From contig NZ_KB907787.1 of the NCBI RefSeq assembly GCF_000382205.1, forward strand, positions 535,176 to 599,175: a stretch of DNA of 64,000 bases. Direction: 5' to 3'. Shown here one piece after another: positions 28,183 to 39,912 of this stretch. This stretch comes from Dyadobacter beijingensis DSM 21582. Its GTDB lineage: Bacteria; Bacteroidota; Bacteroidia; Cytophagales; Spirosomataceae. The notes beneath the pieces are model-generated. The model was not told where the DNA came from, ran no database searches, and worked only from the letters and a program-made list of their open reading frames with translations. The position numbers were made by a program, and so were the translations under genes. Numbering within the stretch: the first letter of the stretch is position 1; every line of letters starts with the position of its first letter.

Positions 28183-29640
28183 TTGAAAGAGTATCTGACG
28201 CTGGCCGAAATTCAGAGAGATCTACGCGAAGAAGGTTTGACGTGCGTCAAGTTGGTTGACCATTATCTGGAACGGATAGAGGCCAACAAGCATCTGAACG
28301 CTTTTGTAGAAGTTTACACCGAGGAAGCGAAAAAGGCCGCTCTGGCCGTGGATGCAAAGATCGCCAATGGTACTGCCGGAAAACTGGCGGGGCTCGTGGT
28401 CGGCCTGAAAGATGTGCTTTCACTTACCGGTCACGGCTTGCAGGCCGGAAGCCAGATTCTTCAAAATTACACCGCACCATACACCGGAACGGCCGTTCAA
28501 AGGCTGCTCGACGAGGACGCGATCGTGATCGGCCGGCAAAACTGCGACGAGTTCGCGATGGGCTCGTCGAACGAAAACTCGTCGTTCGGGCCAGTGCTGA
28601 ACGCTATCAACAATTCCAAAGTACCGGGCGGCTCGTCGGGCGGATCGGCGGTAGCCGTTCAGGCCGGGCTTTGCCATGCTTCGTTGGGAAGCGATACGGG
28701 CGGGTCGGTGCGCCAACCGGCCGCATTCTGCGGGGTGATTGGGGTGAAACCATCCTATGGCCGCGTCTCGCGGTACGGACTGATCGCCTATGCCTCGTCA
28801 TTCGACTGCATTGGTCCTATTACCAAAAGCGTTGCCGATGCCGCATTGATCCTCGAAGTAATGTCGGGAGCAGACGACTTCGATAGCACGGTTTCGGAAC
28901 GCCCGGTGCCGGCTTACACGCAAAACCTGGAATGGAAAGGAAAAGCCAAAATCGGCTATGTCCGCGACGCGGTGGAAAACGAGGCGATCGCGCCTGAAAT
29001 CCGCCGACAGACTTCCGATCTGCTCAACCGCCTGCGCGCGGAAGGGCACGAAGTGGTGGGCATTGATATGCCGCTGCTGGATTCGCTTTTACCAACTTAT
29101 TATATACTCACTACTGCGGAAGCGAGCTCCAACCTGTCGCGCTTCGACGGTGTGCGCTACGGTTACCGCAGCCCGGAGGCTACCGACCTTGAAAGCATGT
29201 ACAAAAAAACACGCACAGAAGGTTTTGGGGATGAGGTAAGGAGAAGAATACTATTGGGTACTTTCGTATTAAGTGCAAATTATTACGACGCATACTATAC
29301 CAAGGCGCAACGCGTTAGAAGATTGGTGCGGGAGGAAACGAGCCGTTTTTTCGAACAATTCGATTTCCTGATTTCCCCGGTAACACCTACCACAGCTTTT
29401 ACGCTCGGTGAAAAAACGGAAGATCCTTTGCAAATGTATCTTGCGGATATTTTCACTGTACAAGCGAATGTCGTGGGTAACCCAGCGGTTTCGATCCCGA
29501 ATGGATTGGACGACCAGGGAATGCCTATCGGGATTCAGATCATGGCGCCTTATTTCGGTGAGGAAAAGATGCTGGCATTTGCCCATTATCTGACGGAACT
29601 GAACAGGGAGGGAGCCATAGCATACAACCAGAGCCACTAA
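28183..29640 (+). CDS. gatA: Glutamyl-tRNA(Gln)/Asp-tRNA(Asn) amidotransferase subunit A
   Basis: A 485-residue amidase-signature enzyme that releases ammonia from glutamine for transamidation of mischarged tRNA. The catalytic triad is Lys76 (GLKDV), cis-Ser151 (GGSSGGS) and nucleophile Ser175 (GSDTGGSVRQPA), with the same spacing as characterised GatA. The start is TTG at 28183, giving the expected N-terminus MKEYLTLAEIQ. gatB and gatC are not in the window, as is common in Bacteroidota. Confidence 0.93.
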   Translation: MKEYLTLAEIQRDLREEGLTCVKLVDHYLERIEANKHLNAFVEVYTEEAKKAALAVDAKIANGTAGKLAGLVVGLKDVLSLTGHGLQAGSQILQNYTAPYTGTAVQRLLDEDAIVIGRQNCDEFAMGSSNENSSFGPVLNAINNSKVPGGSSGGSAVAVQAGLCHASLGSDTGGSVRQPAAFCGVIGVKPSYGRVSRYGLIAYASSFDCIGPITKSVADAALILEVMSGADDFDSTVSERPVPAYTQNLEWKGKAKIGYVRDAVENEAIAPEIRRQTSDLLNRLRAEGHEVVGIDMPLLDSLLPTYYILTTAEASSNLSRFDGVRYGYRSPEATDLESMYKKTRTEGFGDEVRRRILLGTFVLSANYYDAYYTKAQRVRRLVREETSRFFEQFDFLISPVTPTTAFTLGEKTEDPLQMYLADIFTVQANVVGNPAVSIPNGLDDQGMPIGIQIMAPYFGEEKMLAFAHYLTELNREGAIAYNQSH

Positions 29641-29647
29641 GGCAGGA

Positions 29648-29670
29648 GAGGGAAATTTTCCCTTTTTCTC
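29648..29670 (+). terminator. Terminator after gatA
   Basis: The palindrome AGGGAAATTTTCCCT followed by a T tract lies about 10 nt after the gatA stop. Confidence 0.6.
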
Positions 29671-29912
29671 TGACCTTTACAGGAAGCCGAGGCTGTATTT
29701 CAACCCTGCGTTATAAAGAAAATTATCATGCCAGAATAACAGGCGAATCGGTTACGTTATTCTGAATGAGGATTTTGTGTGAATTTGAGAATGTATTAGA
29801 GATTATTCTGATTCATCAGGCCAAAAGGACCTTTTTATCTGTCAGTCAAATCATCAACAGGTATAAGCCATTGAAAACCGTGAATTGATTAACCTTCAAA
29901 AAACATTTATTA

Positions 29913-31481
29913 ATGAGGATTTCGAAAAGAGTATTGTGGCTCGGAGCCATGTGTGCTGGGTTATGGACTGCGCCCGTTGTGGCGATGGTTCCACAGGAGA
30001 GTTTGACATCCGGGCAGGATACGGTTGAGAGTATTGCTCAGGAAGAAGATGATTTGATGCCGTCGCTTCCGGAAGTGGAGGAAATCGGGCCGAATCCGGC
30101 TGTGCCGGAGAAGTTGCTGAAAGAGCGCTTTGCAAAGCTGGAAAAATCGATTCCGCTGACTTACCACAAGTCTTCTCATGAATTCGTAGAGTACTTTATC
30201 TACAAAAAAGCCAAGTTCACCCAGACGATGATGGAGCGCATGCCGCTCTACTTCCCGCTTTTCGAAAAAGCACTGGCGAAACATGGGCTTCCTACCGAAC
30301 TGAAATACCTTTCCATGATCGAGTCGGGACTGAACCCGACGGTAATTTCTCACGCACGTGCCGGCGGATTGTGGCAATTTATGCCCGCTACCGGACGGGA
30401 ATTCGGTCTTTACCAGGACAAATACATCGACGAACGTTTCGAACCGGCGAAGGCTACCGAGGCGGCTTGTCTTTATCTCAAACAGCTTTACAATATCTTT
30501 GGCGACTGGGAGCTCGCGCTCGCATCGTATAATACCGGCCCGGGCAATGTGAAACGCGCCATGCGCCGCTCGCGCGGGACTACGTTCTGGACGATCTACA
30601 ATGTCCTTCCCCGCGAAACGCGCTCATACGTACCGCAATATGTCGCCATGAACTACATGATGAACTACGGGTACGACCACGGAATTTTCCCGGAAAGCGC
30701 CGAGTTCCAGATCCCGAACGATACAATTCATATCAACGGGTATATTGATCTTGCGACGTTCTGTAATAATGCGAGCATCGATTTCGAAATCCTCAAAAAG
30801 CTGAACCCGCAGATTACCAAAACGATCCTCCCGGACCAGACGCGTGACTTTGTATTAAAAGTACCGAGCGTGCAGTTCACCTACCTGGTGAGCAACCGCT
30901 CGTCGATCATGGACTCATGCACGAGAAGGTACCTGGCCTCCGGTGTAATGGTAGCCAAAGCCGACAGCACGAAAACAGATTCCCTGGGCAACAACGGCTC
31001 GTTCCCTTACGTGCTCGCATCGAACGTGCAGAATGCGTCGGGCGACGAGGATTACGAGGAAGACGGCGAGGAGGAAACCATCCAGAGAAGCCGAACCAAG
31101 AGAGTTTCGTATACCGTGCGCAGAGGGGATGTACTGGCTGGAATTGCCCGAAAATATGGTGTATCGGTGGTTTCTCTCCGCAAATGGAACCACATCCGCC
31201 GCAACAACATCCGCAGGGGCCAGCGCCTGGTGATTTACAAAGAGGTGAAGGAAACTCTGCCCGCGACCCGCATTGCCGCCAAGCCCCGGCCGCAGGTGGA
31301 TGAGGAGCAAATGGCCAAGCAGCAGCGTCATACCCGCAAACGATATCATACCGTACAAAAAGGAGATACATTATGGATTATTTCGCAGCGCTACGGTCTG
31401 GAAATCGGGCAGCTGAAAAAACGGAACAAGATCAGAGGCAATTCGATCAAACCGGGCCAGAAATTGATCATTTCGACCTAG
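29913..31481 (+). CDS. MltD-like lytic transglycosylase with two LysM domains
   Basis: A 522-residue exported peptidoglycan enzyme. The N-terminal signal (VLWLGAMCAGLWTAPVVA) is followed by a soluble lytic transglycosylase domain (about residues 108-225): the catalytic Glu is in SMIESGLNP, followed by ARAGGLWQFMPATG and ALASYNTGPGNV. After a middle region of about 150 residues come two LysM peptidoglycan-binding modules (about 395-440 and 472-522: YTVRRGDVLAGIARKYG and YHTVQKGDTLWIISQRYG). It cleaves the glycan strand with formation of 1,6-anhydro ends. The gap before it (29671-29912) holds only a short inverted repeat (AGAATAAC/GTTATTCT, 29733-29763). Confidence 0.92.
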   Translation: MRISKRVLWLGAMCAGLWTAPVVAMVPQESLTSGQDTVESIAQEEDDLMPSLPEVEEIGPNPAVPEKLLKERFAKLEKSIPLTYHKSSHEFVEYFIYKKAKFTQTMMERMPLYFPLFEKALAKHGLPTELKYLSMIESGLNPTVISHARAGGLWQFMPATGREFGLYQDKYIDERFEPAKATEAACLYLKQLYNIFGDWELALASYNTGPGNVKRAMRRSRGTTFWTIYNVLPRETRSYVPQYVAMNYMMNYGYDHGIFPESAEFQIPNDTIHINGYIDLATFCNNASIDFEILKKLNPQITKTILPDQTRDFVLKVPSVQFTYLVSNRSSIMDSCTRRYLASGVMVAKADSTKTDSLGNNGSFPYVLASNVQNASGDEDYEEDGEEETIQRSRTKRVSYTVRRGDVLAGIARKYGVSVVSLRKWNHIRRNNIRRGQRLVIYKEVKETLPATRIAAKPRPQVDEEQMAKQQRHTRKRYHTVQKGDTLWIISQRYGLEIGQLKKRNKIRGNSIKPGQKLIIST

Positions 31482-31514
31482 AAATTAACGCTTCAACATA
31501 CACATACTATTTTT

Positions 31515-32105
31515 ATGATTGCCTACGTTAACGGGATTGTAACCTATAAAGACCCAGCGTACGCTATTATCGATGTGAACGGAGTAGGTTATGAAGTACG
31601 TATATCGTTACAAACCTACACGTCGCTCCCTGATATCGGTGCCCGATGTAAGCTGGTAACGTTTCTCAATATACGGGAAGATGCCCACATCCTTTACGGT
31701 TTTTGGGGGAATGATGAGAAAAAGCTATTCCTGGACCTGACAAGCATTTCAGGAATCGGGCCATCGACGGCGCTGGTGATGCTTTCCTCCCTGTCATCCT
31801 CCGAAATACGGCAAGGGATCATTGATGAAGACCTGCGCCTGATCCAGTCGATCAAAGGCATAGGTTCCAAGACCGCTCAACGCGTAATCCTCGAACTAAG
31901 AGACAAAATTCGAAAGGAAGAACTGATTTCAACAGGTCCCAAGTCTGTCGAAACATCGTCGAACACTCTTCGGAGTGAAGCGTTGGCTGCGCTCGTTACT
32001 TTGGGGATTCCCAAAGCTACGGCGGAGAAAAGTCTGGATGCCATCATCAAGCGTGAGGGGCAATCTATTAGCGTAGAAAATCTGATCAAACTGGCGTTAC
32101 GATAA
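31515..32105 (+). CDS. ruvA: Holliday junction branch migration protein RuvA
   Basis: A 196-residue RuvA with all three domains: an N-terminal OB fold (IAYVNGIVTYKDPAYAIIDV), tandem helix-hairpin-helix motifs in the middle (LTSISGIGPSTALVML and IQSIKGIGSKTAQRVILEL), and the C-terminal RuvB-binding domain (ALAALVTLGIPKATAEKSL). It binds four-way junctions with RuvB/RuvC. The order ruvA-sprA-gcvH is conserved in this phylum. Confidence 0.96.
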   Translation: MIAYVNGIVTYKDPAYAIIDVNGVGYEVRISLQTYTSLPDIGARCKLVTFLNIREDAHILYGFWGNDEKKLFLDLTSISGIGPSTALVMLSSLSSSEIRQGIIDEDLRLIQSIKGIGSKTAQRVILELRDKIRKEELISTGPKSVETSSNTLRSEALAALVTLGIPKATAEKSLDAIIKREGQSISVENLIKLALR

Positions 32106-32204
32106 CCGGAACCGCAATGATATTTGGTGAAAAATTTTACAATGGTAAGATCGTTTTGACGGATTTGTTTGTAAATACAACCTTCTCTAAATAAGTATAT
32201 TACC

Positions 32205-35200
32205 TTGTCATCAACGATTTACTCTTATCTTTTTAAGGTACTAAGCATTTCGGCCGGAGCGGTATTCCTGGTGAACGTTCCTGGCGGCAAGGGCGAGCCG
32301 TATGCCGAACAGGCTGAAGAATGGGCCATGCTTGCCGATACGCTCAGAGAGGATTCTACCAAGAAAAACATCGACCGTTCGGGTTCGCAGCTCATTATGC
32401 GCTGGAAGGATTACTATTCCAACCGCATTTCGGAACCCAGGCCGCGTTCGCCGCTTTACCTCCGCGAACCGAACAATATCTCTACCAACATTACGCTCGA
32501 CAGTGCAGGGAAAGTTGCAGTGACGGAGAAAATTCAGACGCCCGGCGGGACATTGAATTACCGCGCCCCCGAGCGAATGGATTTGGAAACGTACGACAAA
32601 ATCCAGGAAGACCGGGCATTTAAAAGCCTCCTGCGCGAATATGCGGGCAGGCAGGATGGCAACAGCGCCATGGGATCGCGCGGGCTGCTGCCAAAGCTCG
32701 ATCTGCCGCCGGGGCTGACGAAGCTGCTCGGGGATGATTTCGTCAATTTCAAACCGACCGGATTTGTGTCGCTGGACCTGGGGCTCATGCACCAGTTCCT
32801 CGATAACCCATCCATTCCGATCCGTCAGCGCCGCAATACCCAGTTTATTTTCAACGAGCAGATCAATATTAACTTCGACGCGAAGCTCGGCGACCAGCTG
32901 GGTTTCCAGACAAACTTCGATACGAAGGCGAACTTCAACTTCGAGAATGCGATCAAGCTCAATTACAAGAACCCGGAGGAAAGTTTTATCCGTAAAATCG
33001 AAGCGGGAAATATCAACTGGGCCATCAACAGTCAGCTCATTCCGGGCGTGCAAAACCTCTTCGGTCTGAAAACCGACTTCCAGTTCGGCCGATTGAGCGC
33101 CACATTCGTGGCCTCGCAACAGAAATCGAGCAAGGAACGCATTACCCTCCGCGGCGGCGCACAAAGCCGTGATTTCGAGTTGCGGGCCGATACTTACGAC
33201 GAGAACCGTAACTTTTTCCTATCCCAATACTTCCGTAACATTTACGAAAGTTCGCTGCAAAATACGCCTACCATTACATCGGGGGTAACGGTAACGCGGA
33301 TCGAAGTGTATGTGACAAACCGGACCACTACGACGGAATCGCTTCGGAACGTGGTCGGTTTTGCCGATTTGGGTGAACCGGCGCCTTACCGTGCGGGCAA
33401 TCCTAATGTGCAGCCGGTACGCTCCACCTCGCCGGCCGGCAACGAAACGAACGGGCTTTACAAAACGCTGTCGAGCAATACCGCATTCCGGCAAGTGGAT
33501 AACACCAACACGGCCATCACCGGGCTGGGGCTGGAAAAAACGATCGACTATGAATTGCTCCGTGGCGCGAAACGTCTCATCGTAGACCGTGACTATACCT
33601 TCCACCCGCAGCTCGGCTATATCTCGCTCACAAACGCACTCCGCAACGACGAAGTGTTGGCCGTTTCCTATGAGTATACATTGAATGGCCGGGCTTACAA
33701 AGTAGGGGAGCTTACGGAGGATTATCAGGCGAGAAAAGACAATGAGGTGATCGCGTTGAAACTCCTTAAATCGTCGACGATCCGCAACAATACCAAGCTG
33801 CCGATGTGGGATTTGATGATGAAAAACATCTATTCCCTCGGTACCAGCCAGATCGACAAGCAAGGATTTCAGCTACGCGTCATTTACAAGGACGACCAGA
33901 CGGGTATTGATAACCCGAACTTGCAGGAAAGCAGCATTGCCAACATTCCGCTGATCCGCCTCTCCGGCCTCGACCGCCTGAATCCCGTCAACGACCTGCA
34001 ACCCGACGGTAACTTCGACTTCGTGGAAGGCATTACTGTTGATAGTAAGACAGGCCGCATCATATTCCCCGTGCTGGAACCATTCGGTATCAACCTTTCC
34101 CGTAAATTCGGGCCGGGGGAAGACGCTTACCGCAACAAGTACGTGTTCAGCGAACTGTATCGTACGACGATGATCGATGCGCAGCAGGTTTCGGAGCGGA
34201 ATAAGTTCTTCATCAAAGGTGCGTACCAATCGAGTGGCGGGGCAGAGGTGCAGCTGCCATTTGGCGTGCTGGAAACTTCGGTAACGGTTACTTCGGGCGG
34301 CGTGCCGCTTTCGCCGGGTTCTGACTATCTCGTGGAAGCGCAGATCGGTCGCGTGCGGATTTTGAATACCAGCGTGCTCAACTCCGGTCGTGAGATCGTG
34401 ATCGAATATGAGCGCCCGGATATGTTCCAGAACCAGATCCGGACATTGGTAGGGACCCGCCTCGACTACGTGGCGAACCGTAACCTGAGCGTCGGTTTGA
34501 CGGCTATTAAATACAAGGAGCGTACCGCAGGTTTCCTGTCGAGGGTATCGATCGGGAATGAGCCGGTGAACAATACCATGCTCGGTTTCGATGTGAATTT
34601 CCGTAAGGATGCGCCATTCCTGACCAAATGGCTGGACGCATTGCCATTGCTGCAAACGAAGGAAATGTCGACGATCCAGTTCAAAGGGGAATTTGCCAAA
34701 CTTTTTCCGGGCGTTTCCAAAGACGTGAACAACCGCTCGCTGGTAGATGATTTCGAAGCGGCGCGGACCGTTTACGACCTCGCGCGCCAGCCGCAAAAAT
34801 GGCGGCTCGCGGCAGTGCCATCGAAATTCCGGGATGGTTTTGATGGTAAAAACCTGAACTACGCCTACAAACGCGCCAAGATTTCGGCTTATACAGTCGA
34901 TAACATCTTTGGCGGAGCACAGGGTTTAGGCGGCGGTTACCAGCCACCGGCCAACTTCGACGATGCCGACCGCAAGAACTATTACGAGCGCCTGTACCTG
35001 CCCAACGAAATATTCCCGAAACGCGCCATTGCCGGTTTGGTAACCTATCCGCAGCAAGTGCTGGACATTGCGTATTATCCGAGCGAGCGGGGAATGTATA
35101 ACTATAACACCGATCTCAACCCGGATGGCCGGATGAAGACGCCCCGGAACAACTTCGGTGCACTGAGCCGGGCCATTACCTCGGATAACGACTTTGATAA

Positions 35201-38200
35201 TGCCAACATCGAGAGCATCGAGTTCTGGATGCTCGATCCGTTTATTAATGATCCAAACGGCGTAATCCGGGACGGATATGATCAGCCGTACAAATCGAAC
35301 ACAACCGGCGGCAAGCTGGTATTCAACCTCGGCGATATCTCGGAAGATGTAATCCCCGACGAGCGCTACAACTTCGAGAACGGTTTGCCGCTCGTCCCCA
35401 AGCAAGTAGGTGTGAATGTCGATTCGACGGCCTGGGGATACGCGACCAAATCGCAGTACCTGATCAATGCATTCAGCAATGAGAACGGCGCACGTCAGAA
35501 GCAGGATGTCGGTCTGGACGGTTTGTCGAATGAGGAGGAACGCGCGTTTTTTAAAAACTTCATCGACCGCCTGCCTGCCAACCTCACGCCTGAGGCCCGT
35601 GCCAAAATCCTGGCCGACCCTTCCGGTGACGATTTTAAATTTTTCCTCGGTGCCGAGCTCGACAGCGCGAACCTGAAAGTTCTCGAACGTTACAAAAACT
35701 ACGTCGGCATGGAGAATAACTCGCCCGAAAGCCAGGGCCGGTCCGTGGACGTAACGCCGGCTTCGACCAACATTCCTGACGGCGAGGATATGAACGTCGA
35801 TAACACGATCAATGACAACGAATCTTACTACGAATACGAGATCGACCTGAAACCGGGCCAGCTGGCGGTAGGTAATGGTTATATTGTAGATAAAACCGTA
35901 AACACGGCGGATGGCCAGAGCTGGTACCTTTTCCGCGTGCCTATCAAGGAGTTTTCGGGTATGGTCGGCAATATGAACGGCTTCAAATCGATCCGTTTCA
36001 TGCGGATGTACCTGACGGATTTTCAGCAGCCGGTGGTGTTGCGTTTTGCGCAGCTGCAAATGGTTGGCCAGCAATACCGGAAATATACTTACAACCTGGA
36101 TTCGCCGGGCTTGCAGGAAGTGCCAGAGCCTTATGACGCGAAATTTACCGTCGGAACGGTGAGTATCGAGGAAAACAGTCAGGCCAATAACAGCGCCAAC
36201 AAATATGTATACGACATTCCTCCGGGCTGGATTCGCGACCAGGACAACACCCAGCGACCTCCGTTGTTGCTGAACGAACAGTCGATGAGCCTGTGCGTAA
36301 CCGACCTTCGCGACGGAGATTCCAGAGCGGTATTTAAAAATGTAAACCTCGACTTGTTGTTCCGCAAGCGCCTGCGTATGTACGTGCACATGCAGAACGA
36401 GCAGAGCGAGGATAATACGGTAGGTACGTTCATGCGTATCGGTACCGACCTTACCCAGAACTACTACGAGATCGACCTGTCGGCTTTGAAAGCCACGCGC
36501 CCGAATCAAAGCGCGAGGGAAGAAATCTGGCCGGAAGGCAACGAAATCAACATTGCCCTGGCAGACCTCATCGAAGCGAAGGCACAGCGGAACCGGCAGC
36601 TCGACAAAAACCTGACGGTGCCTTACACCATTACCACTTCCGACGGCCGGTACAAGCTCACGGTGGTTGGTAACCCCGATTTGAGCGCAGTGAAGGTGAT
36701 GATGATTGGTGTGCGTAACCCGAAATCGGTGGATGAACGCGCCAAAACGTTCTGTATATGGGTGGATGAAATGCACGTTGAAGGCTTCGACGACACGGGA
36801 GGTATTGCGGCCATTGCCCAGCTGAATGCCAAGCTGGCCGACTTCGCGACGTTGACGGCTTCCGGCCGTATCGAAACGTTCGGGTTCGGCTCGGTGCAGC
36901 AGCGCATCGGCGAGCGCTCTCGTAATTTCACGGCTGAGTATGGCTTTTCTTCCAACATTTCTTTGGATAAACTGCTTCCCGCTAGCTGGGGCTTCCAGAT
37001 CCCGCTGTTTGTGAGCTACGACAGGCGGAATGTGAAGCCGCATTTCGACCCGCTAGACCCCGATACGCCATTGAATACCTCGCTCGGGAACCTGCAAACG
37101 GACGAAGAACGGGACGGTTACAGGCGCATGGTCGAGGAAAATGCGGTGAAGCGAGGGTTTAACTTCTCGAACGTCCGAAAGGTCAAGACGAAGCCGGGAG
37201 CGAGAAACCACTTCTACGATTTCGAAAACTTCTCGTTTACCTACGCATTCAGCGACGACAAGCGGCGGAATATCCTGACGCAGGAATACAACCAGCGGAT
37301 GTACAAGGCCGGTATCGCCTACATGTATGCGAGTCAGCCGAAGGCTATCGAGCCATTTAAAAAGTGGCAGGCGACGGGCCGTTGGGCAGAATTTATCAAG
37401 GAATTCAACGTGACGCTGCTGCCGAACATGGTATCGCTGCGAACCGATGTGGACCGCCGGTTCCTGAAAACACAGCTGCGTAATGCCGATCTCACAACCG
37501 ACGGCATGCAGCCATTGTACGAAAAGTATTTCTGGTTTAACCGCTATTACGACTTCGGCTGGAACCTGACGCGGAATATGACTTTGACCTATGCCGCATC
37601 CGCCAACTCGATCGTCGATGAACCGGAAGGGGACATTAATACCGGTGTGAAAAAGGATTCACTCTGGAGTAATTTCAAGAAGCTGGGGCGTATCAAGAAT
37701 TTTGACCAGAAGATTGACCTGACCTATCGCCTGCCGTTGGACAAAATCCCGCTGCTCGACTGGATGTCCGCCGATTACAAGCATTCGGTGGCTTACCAGT
37801 ACCAGGCCAATGCATTGGGCTTGAAAGACACGACGGGCCTGCCGTTCGGGGACATTATCCGCAACAGCCGCGAGCGGGGTGTTACCGGAAAGGTGGATTT
37901 TGTATTGCTATATAACAAGCTGCGCTACCTGAAATTTGCCAACACGCCATCGGTAGCCCGCAAGAACTTCGCGCGCAGCCCGGGCGATATCGAGGACATC
38001 GATATGCGCACGACGGATGTGGTGAAAGCGCTTACCAGGGCATTGATGACCGTGCGCGGTATCAATTTCAGCTATTCGGTTTTGGAAACGACTGCATTGC
38101 CCGGCTACCTGAGAGCGCCGAAGTACTTTGGTCTGGACAATGCCAATGCCCCGGGACTGGGCTTTGTGCTCGGTCAGCAGGATCGGAACTTCCAGCGGAA

Positions 38201-39374
38201 GGCGGCAGAAAAGGGTTGGGTTACCCGGAGCCAGCAGCAGAATATGCCTTTCCAGCAAACCATCGCCAAGAATTTCTCGGCCAATACCACATTGGAACCA
38301 TTCAAGGATTTCAGGCTGATCATCGAGGCGCGGCTCACGCGGCAGGATGCTTACCAGGAATTTTACCGACCCGATTCGACGGGAAATTTTGCATCTCAAA
38401 GCCCGCTGCGGAACGGGCAGTTCAGTATGTCGTTCATGTCGTTCCGGACGGCATTTGCGAAGATGCGGAGAGACAATTCTTCACCGGTGTTCGATAAATT
38501 CCGCGCTTACCGCGCCATCCTGCGCGACCGCCTGAACGCGGAGAATAACAGCGGCGGAGAGTACAACGAAACGTCGCAGGACGTGCTGATATCGTCGTTC
38601 TTCGCGGCTTATACCGGTAAGGACCCGAACACGGTACGCACCAATCCGTTCCTGAAATTCCCGATGCCGAACTGGGACCTGAGCTATTCGGGCCTTTCGC
38701 AACTGCCGGCATTCAAGCGCTTTTTCAGCTCGTTCACATTGCGGCATAAGTATATGTCCAATTATAGTGTTGGTAACTTCACATCGTCGCTCGACTATGA
38801 GGCATTGTATGTAAACCTGGCGGTAATGGGATATCCGCTGTCGTCGAGGCTGAACGATCTTGGTCAGTACATTCCGGTATTTGCCATGAGCACGATCACA
38901 CTTTCGGAGAAGTTCCAGCCGCTCGTGGGTGTGGAGATGCGCACGCAAAGCCGGATAACCGCCCGCCTGGAATATAACCGCGACCGGACCATCGCATTGA
39001 ACCTTTCGAACTCCCAGGTGGCCGAGCTGTTTAACCAGGACATTACGGTCAACATTGGCTTTACAAAAAACAATGTGGCCTTGCCGTTCAAGATCAATGG
39101 CGTGAAGAAGAAGCTGAAAAACGATATGACGATGCAGCTCGCGATGACTTTCCGCGATACCCGCTCGATTCAGCGGAAGTTCGACGGCGAGAATATCCCT
39201 ATCGCCGGAAATATCAACTTCCAGCTGCGTCCGACGGTGAATTACATGGTCAACAACCGTTTGAGCGTCCAATTTTATTTCGACCGCACGTTCAACGACC
39301 CGCTCGTTTCCAACTCATTCTACCGCGCCAGCACGGCCGGTGGCGTACAGCTGAAGTTCAATTTGGCTGAATAA
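32205..39374 (+). CDS. sprA: Type IX secretion translocon protein SprA
   Basis: A 2389-residue outer-membrane protein of the SprA family, the giant barrel that forms the T9SS export channel and is needed for gliding in motile species. The length matches known SprA (about 2400). The start is TTG at 32205 and gives a signal-like segment ([19 protein letters not shown]). Features include repeated SprA_N-type blocks ([33 protein letters not shown]), long beta-barrel stretches throughout, and a C-terminal strand [14 protein letters not shown]. It is placed between ruvA and gcvH as in other Bacteroidota. The large antisense frames inside it are codon-bias shadows. Confidence 0.95.
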   Translation: MSSTIYSYLFKVLSISAGAVFLVNVPGGKGEPYAEQAEEWAMLADTLREDSTKKNIDRSGSQLIMRWKDYYSNRISEPRPRSPLYLREPNNISTNITLDSAGKVAVTEKIQTPGGTLNYRAPERMDLETYDKIQEDRAFKSLLREYAGRQDGNSAMGSRGLLPKLDLPPGLTKLLGDDFVNFKPTGFVSLDLGLMHQFLDNPSIPIRQRRNTQFIFNEQININFDAKLGDQLGFQTNFDTKANFNFENAIKLNYKNPEESFIRKIEAGNINWAINSQLIPGVQNLFGLKTDFQFGRLSATFVASQQKSSKERITLRGGAQSRDFELRADTYDENRNFFLSQYFRNIYESSLQNTPTITSGVTVTRIEVYVTNRTTTTESLRNVVGFADLGEPAPYRAGNPNVQPVRSTSPAGNETNGLYKTLSSNTAFRQVDNTNTAITGLGLEKTIDYELLRGAKRLIVDRDYTFHPQLGYISLTNALRNDEVLAVSYEYTLNGRAYKVGELTEDYQARKDNEVIALKLLKSSTIRNNTKLPMWDLMMKNIYSLGTSQIDKQGFQLRVIYKDDQTGIDNPNLQESSIANIPLIRLSGLDRLNPVNDLQPDGNFDFVEGITVDSKTGRIIFPVLEPFGINLSRKFGPGEDAYRNKYVFSELYRTTMIDAQQVSERNKFFIKGAYQSSGGAEVQLPFGVLETSVTVTSGGVPLSPGSDYLVEAQIGRVRILNTSVLNSGREIVIEYERPDMFQNQIRTLVGTRLDYVANRNLSVGLTAIKYKERTAGFLSRVSIGNEPVNNTMLGFDVNFRKDAPFLTKWLDALPLLQTKEMSTIQFKGEFAKLFPGVSKDVNNRSLVDDFEAARTVYDLARQPQKWRLAAVPSKFRDGFDGKNLNYAYKRAKISAYTVDNIFGGAQGLGGGYQPPANFDDADRKNYYERLYLPNEIFPKRAIAGLVTYPQQVLDIAYYPSERGMYNYNTDLNPDGRMKTPRNNFGALSRAITSDNDFDNANIESIEFWMLDPFINDPNGVIRDGYDQPYKSNTTGGKLVFNLGDISEDVIPDERYNFENGLPLVPKQVGVNVDSTAWGYATKSQYLINAFSNENGARQKQDVGLDGLSNEEERAFFKNFIDRLPANLTPEARAKILADPSGDDFKFFLGAELDSANLKVLERYKNYVGMENNSPESQGRSVDVTPASTNIPDGEDMNVDNTINDNESYYEYEIDLKPGQLAVGNGYIVDKTVNTADGQSWYLFRVPIKEFSGMVGNMNGFKSIRFMRMYLTDFQQPVVLRFAQLQMVGQQYRKYTYNLDSPGLQEVPEPYDAKFTVGTVSIEENSQANNSANKYVYDIPPGWIRDQDNTQRPPLLLNEQSMSLCVTDLRDGDSRAVFKNVNLDLLFRKRLRMYVHMQNEQSEDNTVGTFMRIGTDLTQNYYEIDLSALKATRPNQSAREEIWPEGNEINIALADLIEAKAQRNRQLDKNLTVPYTITTSDGRYKLTVVGNPDLSAVKVMMIGVRNPKSVDERAKTFCIWVDEMHVEGFDDTGGIAAIAQLNAKLADFATLTASGRIETFGFGSVQQRIGERSRNFTAEYGFSSNISLDKLLPASWGFQIPLFVSYDRRNVKPHFDPLDPDTPLNTSLGNLQTDEERDGYRRMVEENAVKRGFNFSNVRKVKTKPGARNHFYDFENFSFTYAFSDDKRRNILTQEYNQRMYKAGIAYMYASQPKAIEPFKKWQATGRWAEFIKEFNVTLLPNMVSLRTDVDRRFLKTQLRNADLTTDGMQPLYEKYFWFNRYYDFGWNLTRNMTLTYAASANSIVDEPEGDINTGVKKDSLWSNFKKLGRIKNFDQKIDLTYRLPLDKIPLLDWMSADYKHSVAYQYQANALGLKDTTGLPFGDIIRNSRERGVTGKVDFVLLYNKLRYLKFANTPSVARKNFARSPGDIEDIDMRTTDVVKALTRALMTVRGINFSYSVLETTALPGYLRAPKYFGLDNANAPGLGFVLGQQDRNFQRKAAEKGWVTRSQQQNMPFQQTIAKNFSANTTLEPFKDFRLIIEARLTRQDAYQEFYRPDSTGNFASQSPLRNGQFSMSFMSFRTAFAKMRRDNSSPVFDKFRAYRAILRDRLNAENNSGGEYNETSQDVLISSFFAAYTGKDPNTVRTNPFLKFPMPNWDLSYSGLSQLPAFKRFFSSFTLRHKYMSNYSVGNFTSSLDYEALYVNLAVMGYPLSSRLNDLGQYIPVFAMSTITLSEKFQPLVGVEMRTQSRITARLEYNRDRTIALNLSNSQVAELFNQDITVNIGFTKNNVALPFKINGVKKKLKNDMTMQLAMTFRDTRSIQRKFDGENIPIAGNINFQLRPTVNYMVNNRLSVQFYFDRTFNDPLVSNSFYRASTAGGVQLKFNLAE

Positions 39375-39450
39375 CATTTTGATTTGGAAAATACGTCGCA
39401 CATCGTGTAATTTGCGCTCCAAAGATGTTCACAACTTACCTGATTTTATC

Positions 39451-39831
39451 ATGAATTTTCCATCAGAACTCAAATACACAGAAGATCACGAATGGATTCG
39501 TATTGAAGGAGATACAGCATTTATCGGCATCACCGACCATGCCCAGAACGAATTAGGTGACATTGTGTATGTGGACATTAACACGGTAGGCGAAGCACTC
39601 GGCAAAGGCGATGTTTTCGGTTCGGTAGAAGCGGTGAAAACGGTTTCAGACCTGTTCATCCCCGTAGCAGGAACCGTACTCGAAGTTAACCCTGAACTCG
39701 ATGGCGAACCCGAACTCGTGAATACCGATCCTTATGGCCGCGGATGGATGGTCAAGGTCAGTCTGGCTAACCCCGGCGATGAAGACGGTCTGCTGTCGGC
39801 GGAAGAGTACCAGAATTTTATAGGTGCCTGA
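39451..39831 (+). CDS. gcvH: Glycine cleavage system H protein
   Basis: A 126-residue lipoyl carrier of the glycine cleavage system. The lipoylated residue is Lys63 in VEAVKTVSD. The N-terminus [14 protein letters not shown] and the GDIVYVDI strand are standard. I chose the ATG at 39451; the frame is open upstream but that part is not conserved. It is followed by a strong terminator. Confidence 0.95.
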   Translation: MNFPSELKYTEDHEWIRIEGDTAFIGITDHAQNELGDIVYVDINTVGEALGKGDVFGSVEAVKTVSDLFIPVAGTVLEVNPELDGEPELVNTDPYGRGWMVKVSLANPGDEDGLLSAEEYQNFIGA

Positions 39832-39841
39832 TATTAGGTTG

Positions 39842-39866
39842 AAGCTCCATCCGGAGCTTTTTTTTT
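39842..39866 (+). terminator. Rho-independent terminator after gcvH
   Basis: AAGCTCC, a 4-nt ATCC loop and GGAGCTT, followed by an uninterrupted T run, starting 11 nt after the stop. Confidence 0.88.
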
Positions 39867-39912
39867 GAAACCGGTTTAATGCAGCATTTCCGGTGTTTAG
39901 TTTGAAATAAAT

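Noticed and set aside
29671..29912. Possible RNA element upstream of the lytic transglycosylase
   Set aside because: Only one 8-bp inverted repeat (29733-29763) and loose partial copies were seen; no known riboswitch or ncRNA pattern.
34926..37043. 705-codon open frame on the minus strand inside sprA
   Set aside because: It is antisense to a strongly conserved protein, has the odd His/Arg/Val-rich composition of codon-bias shadows, and has no domain or start context.
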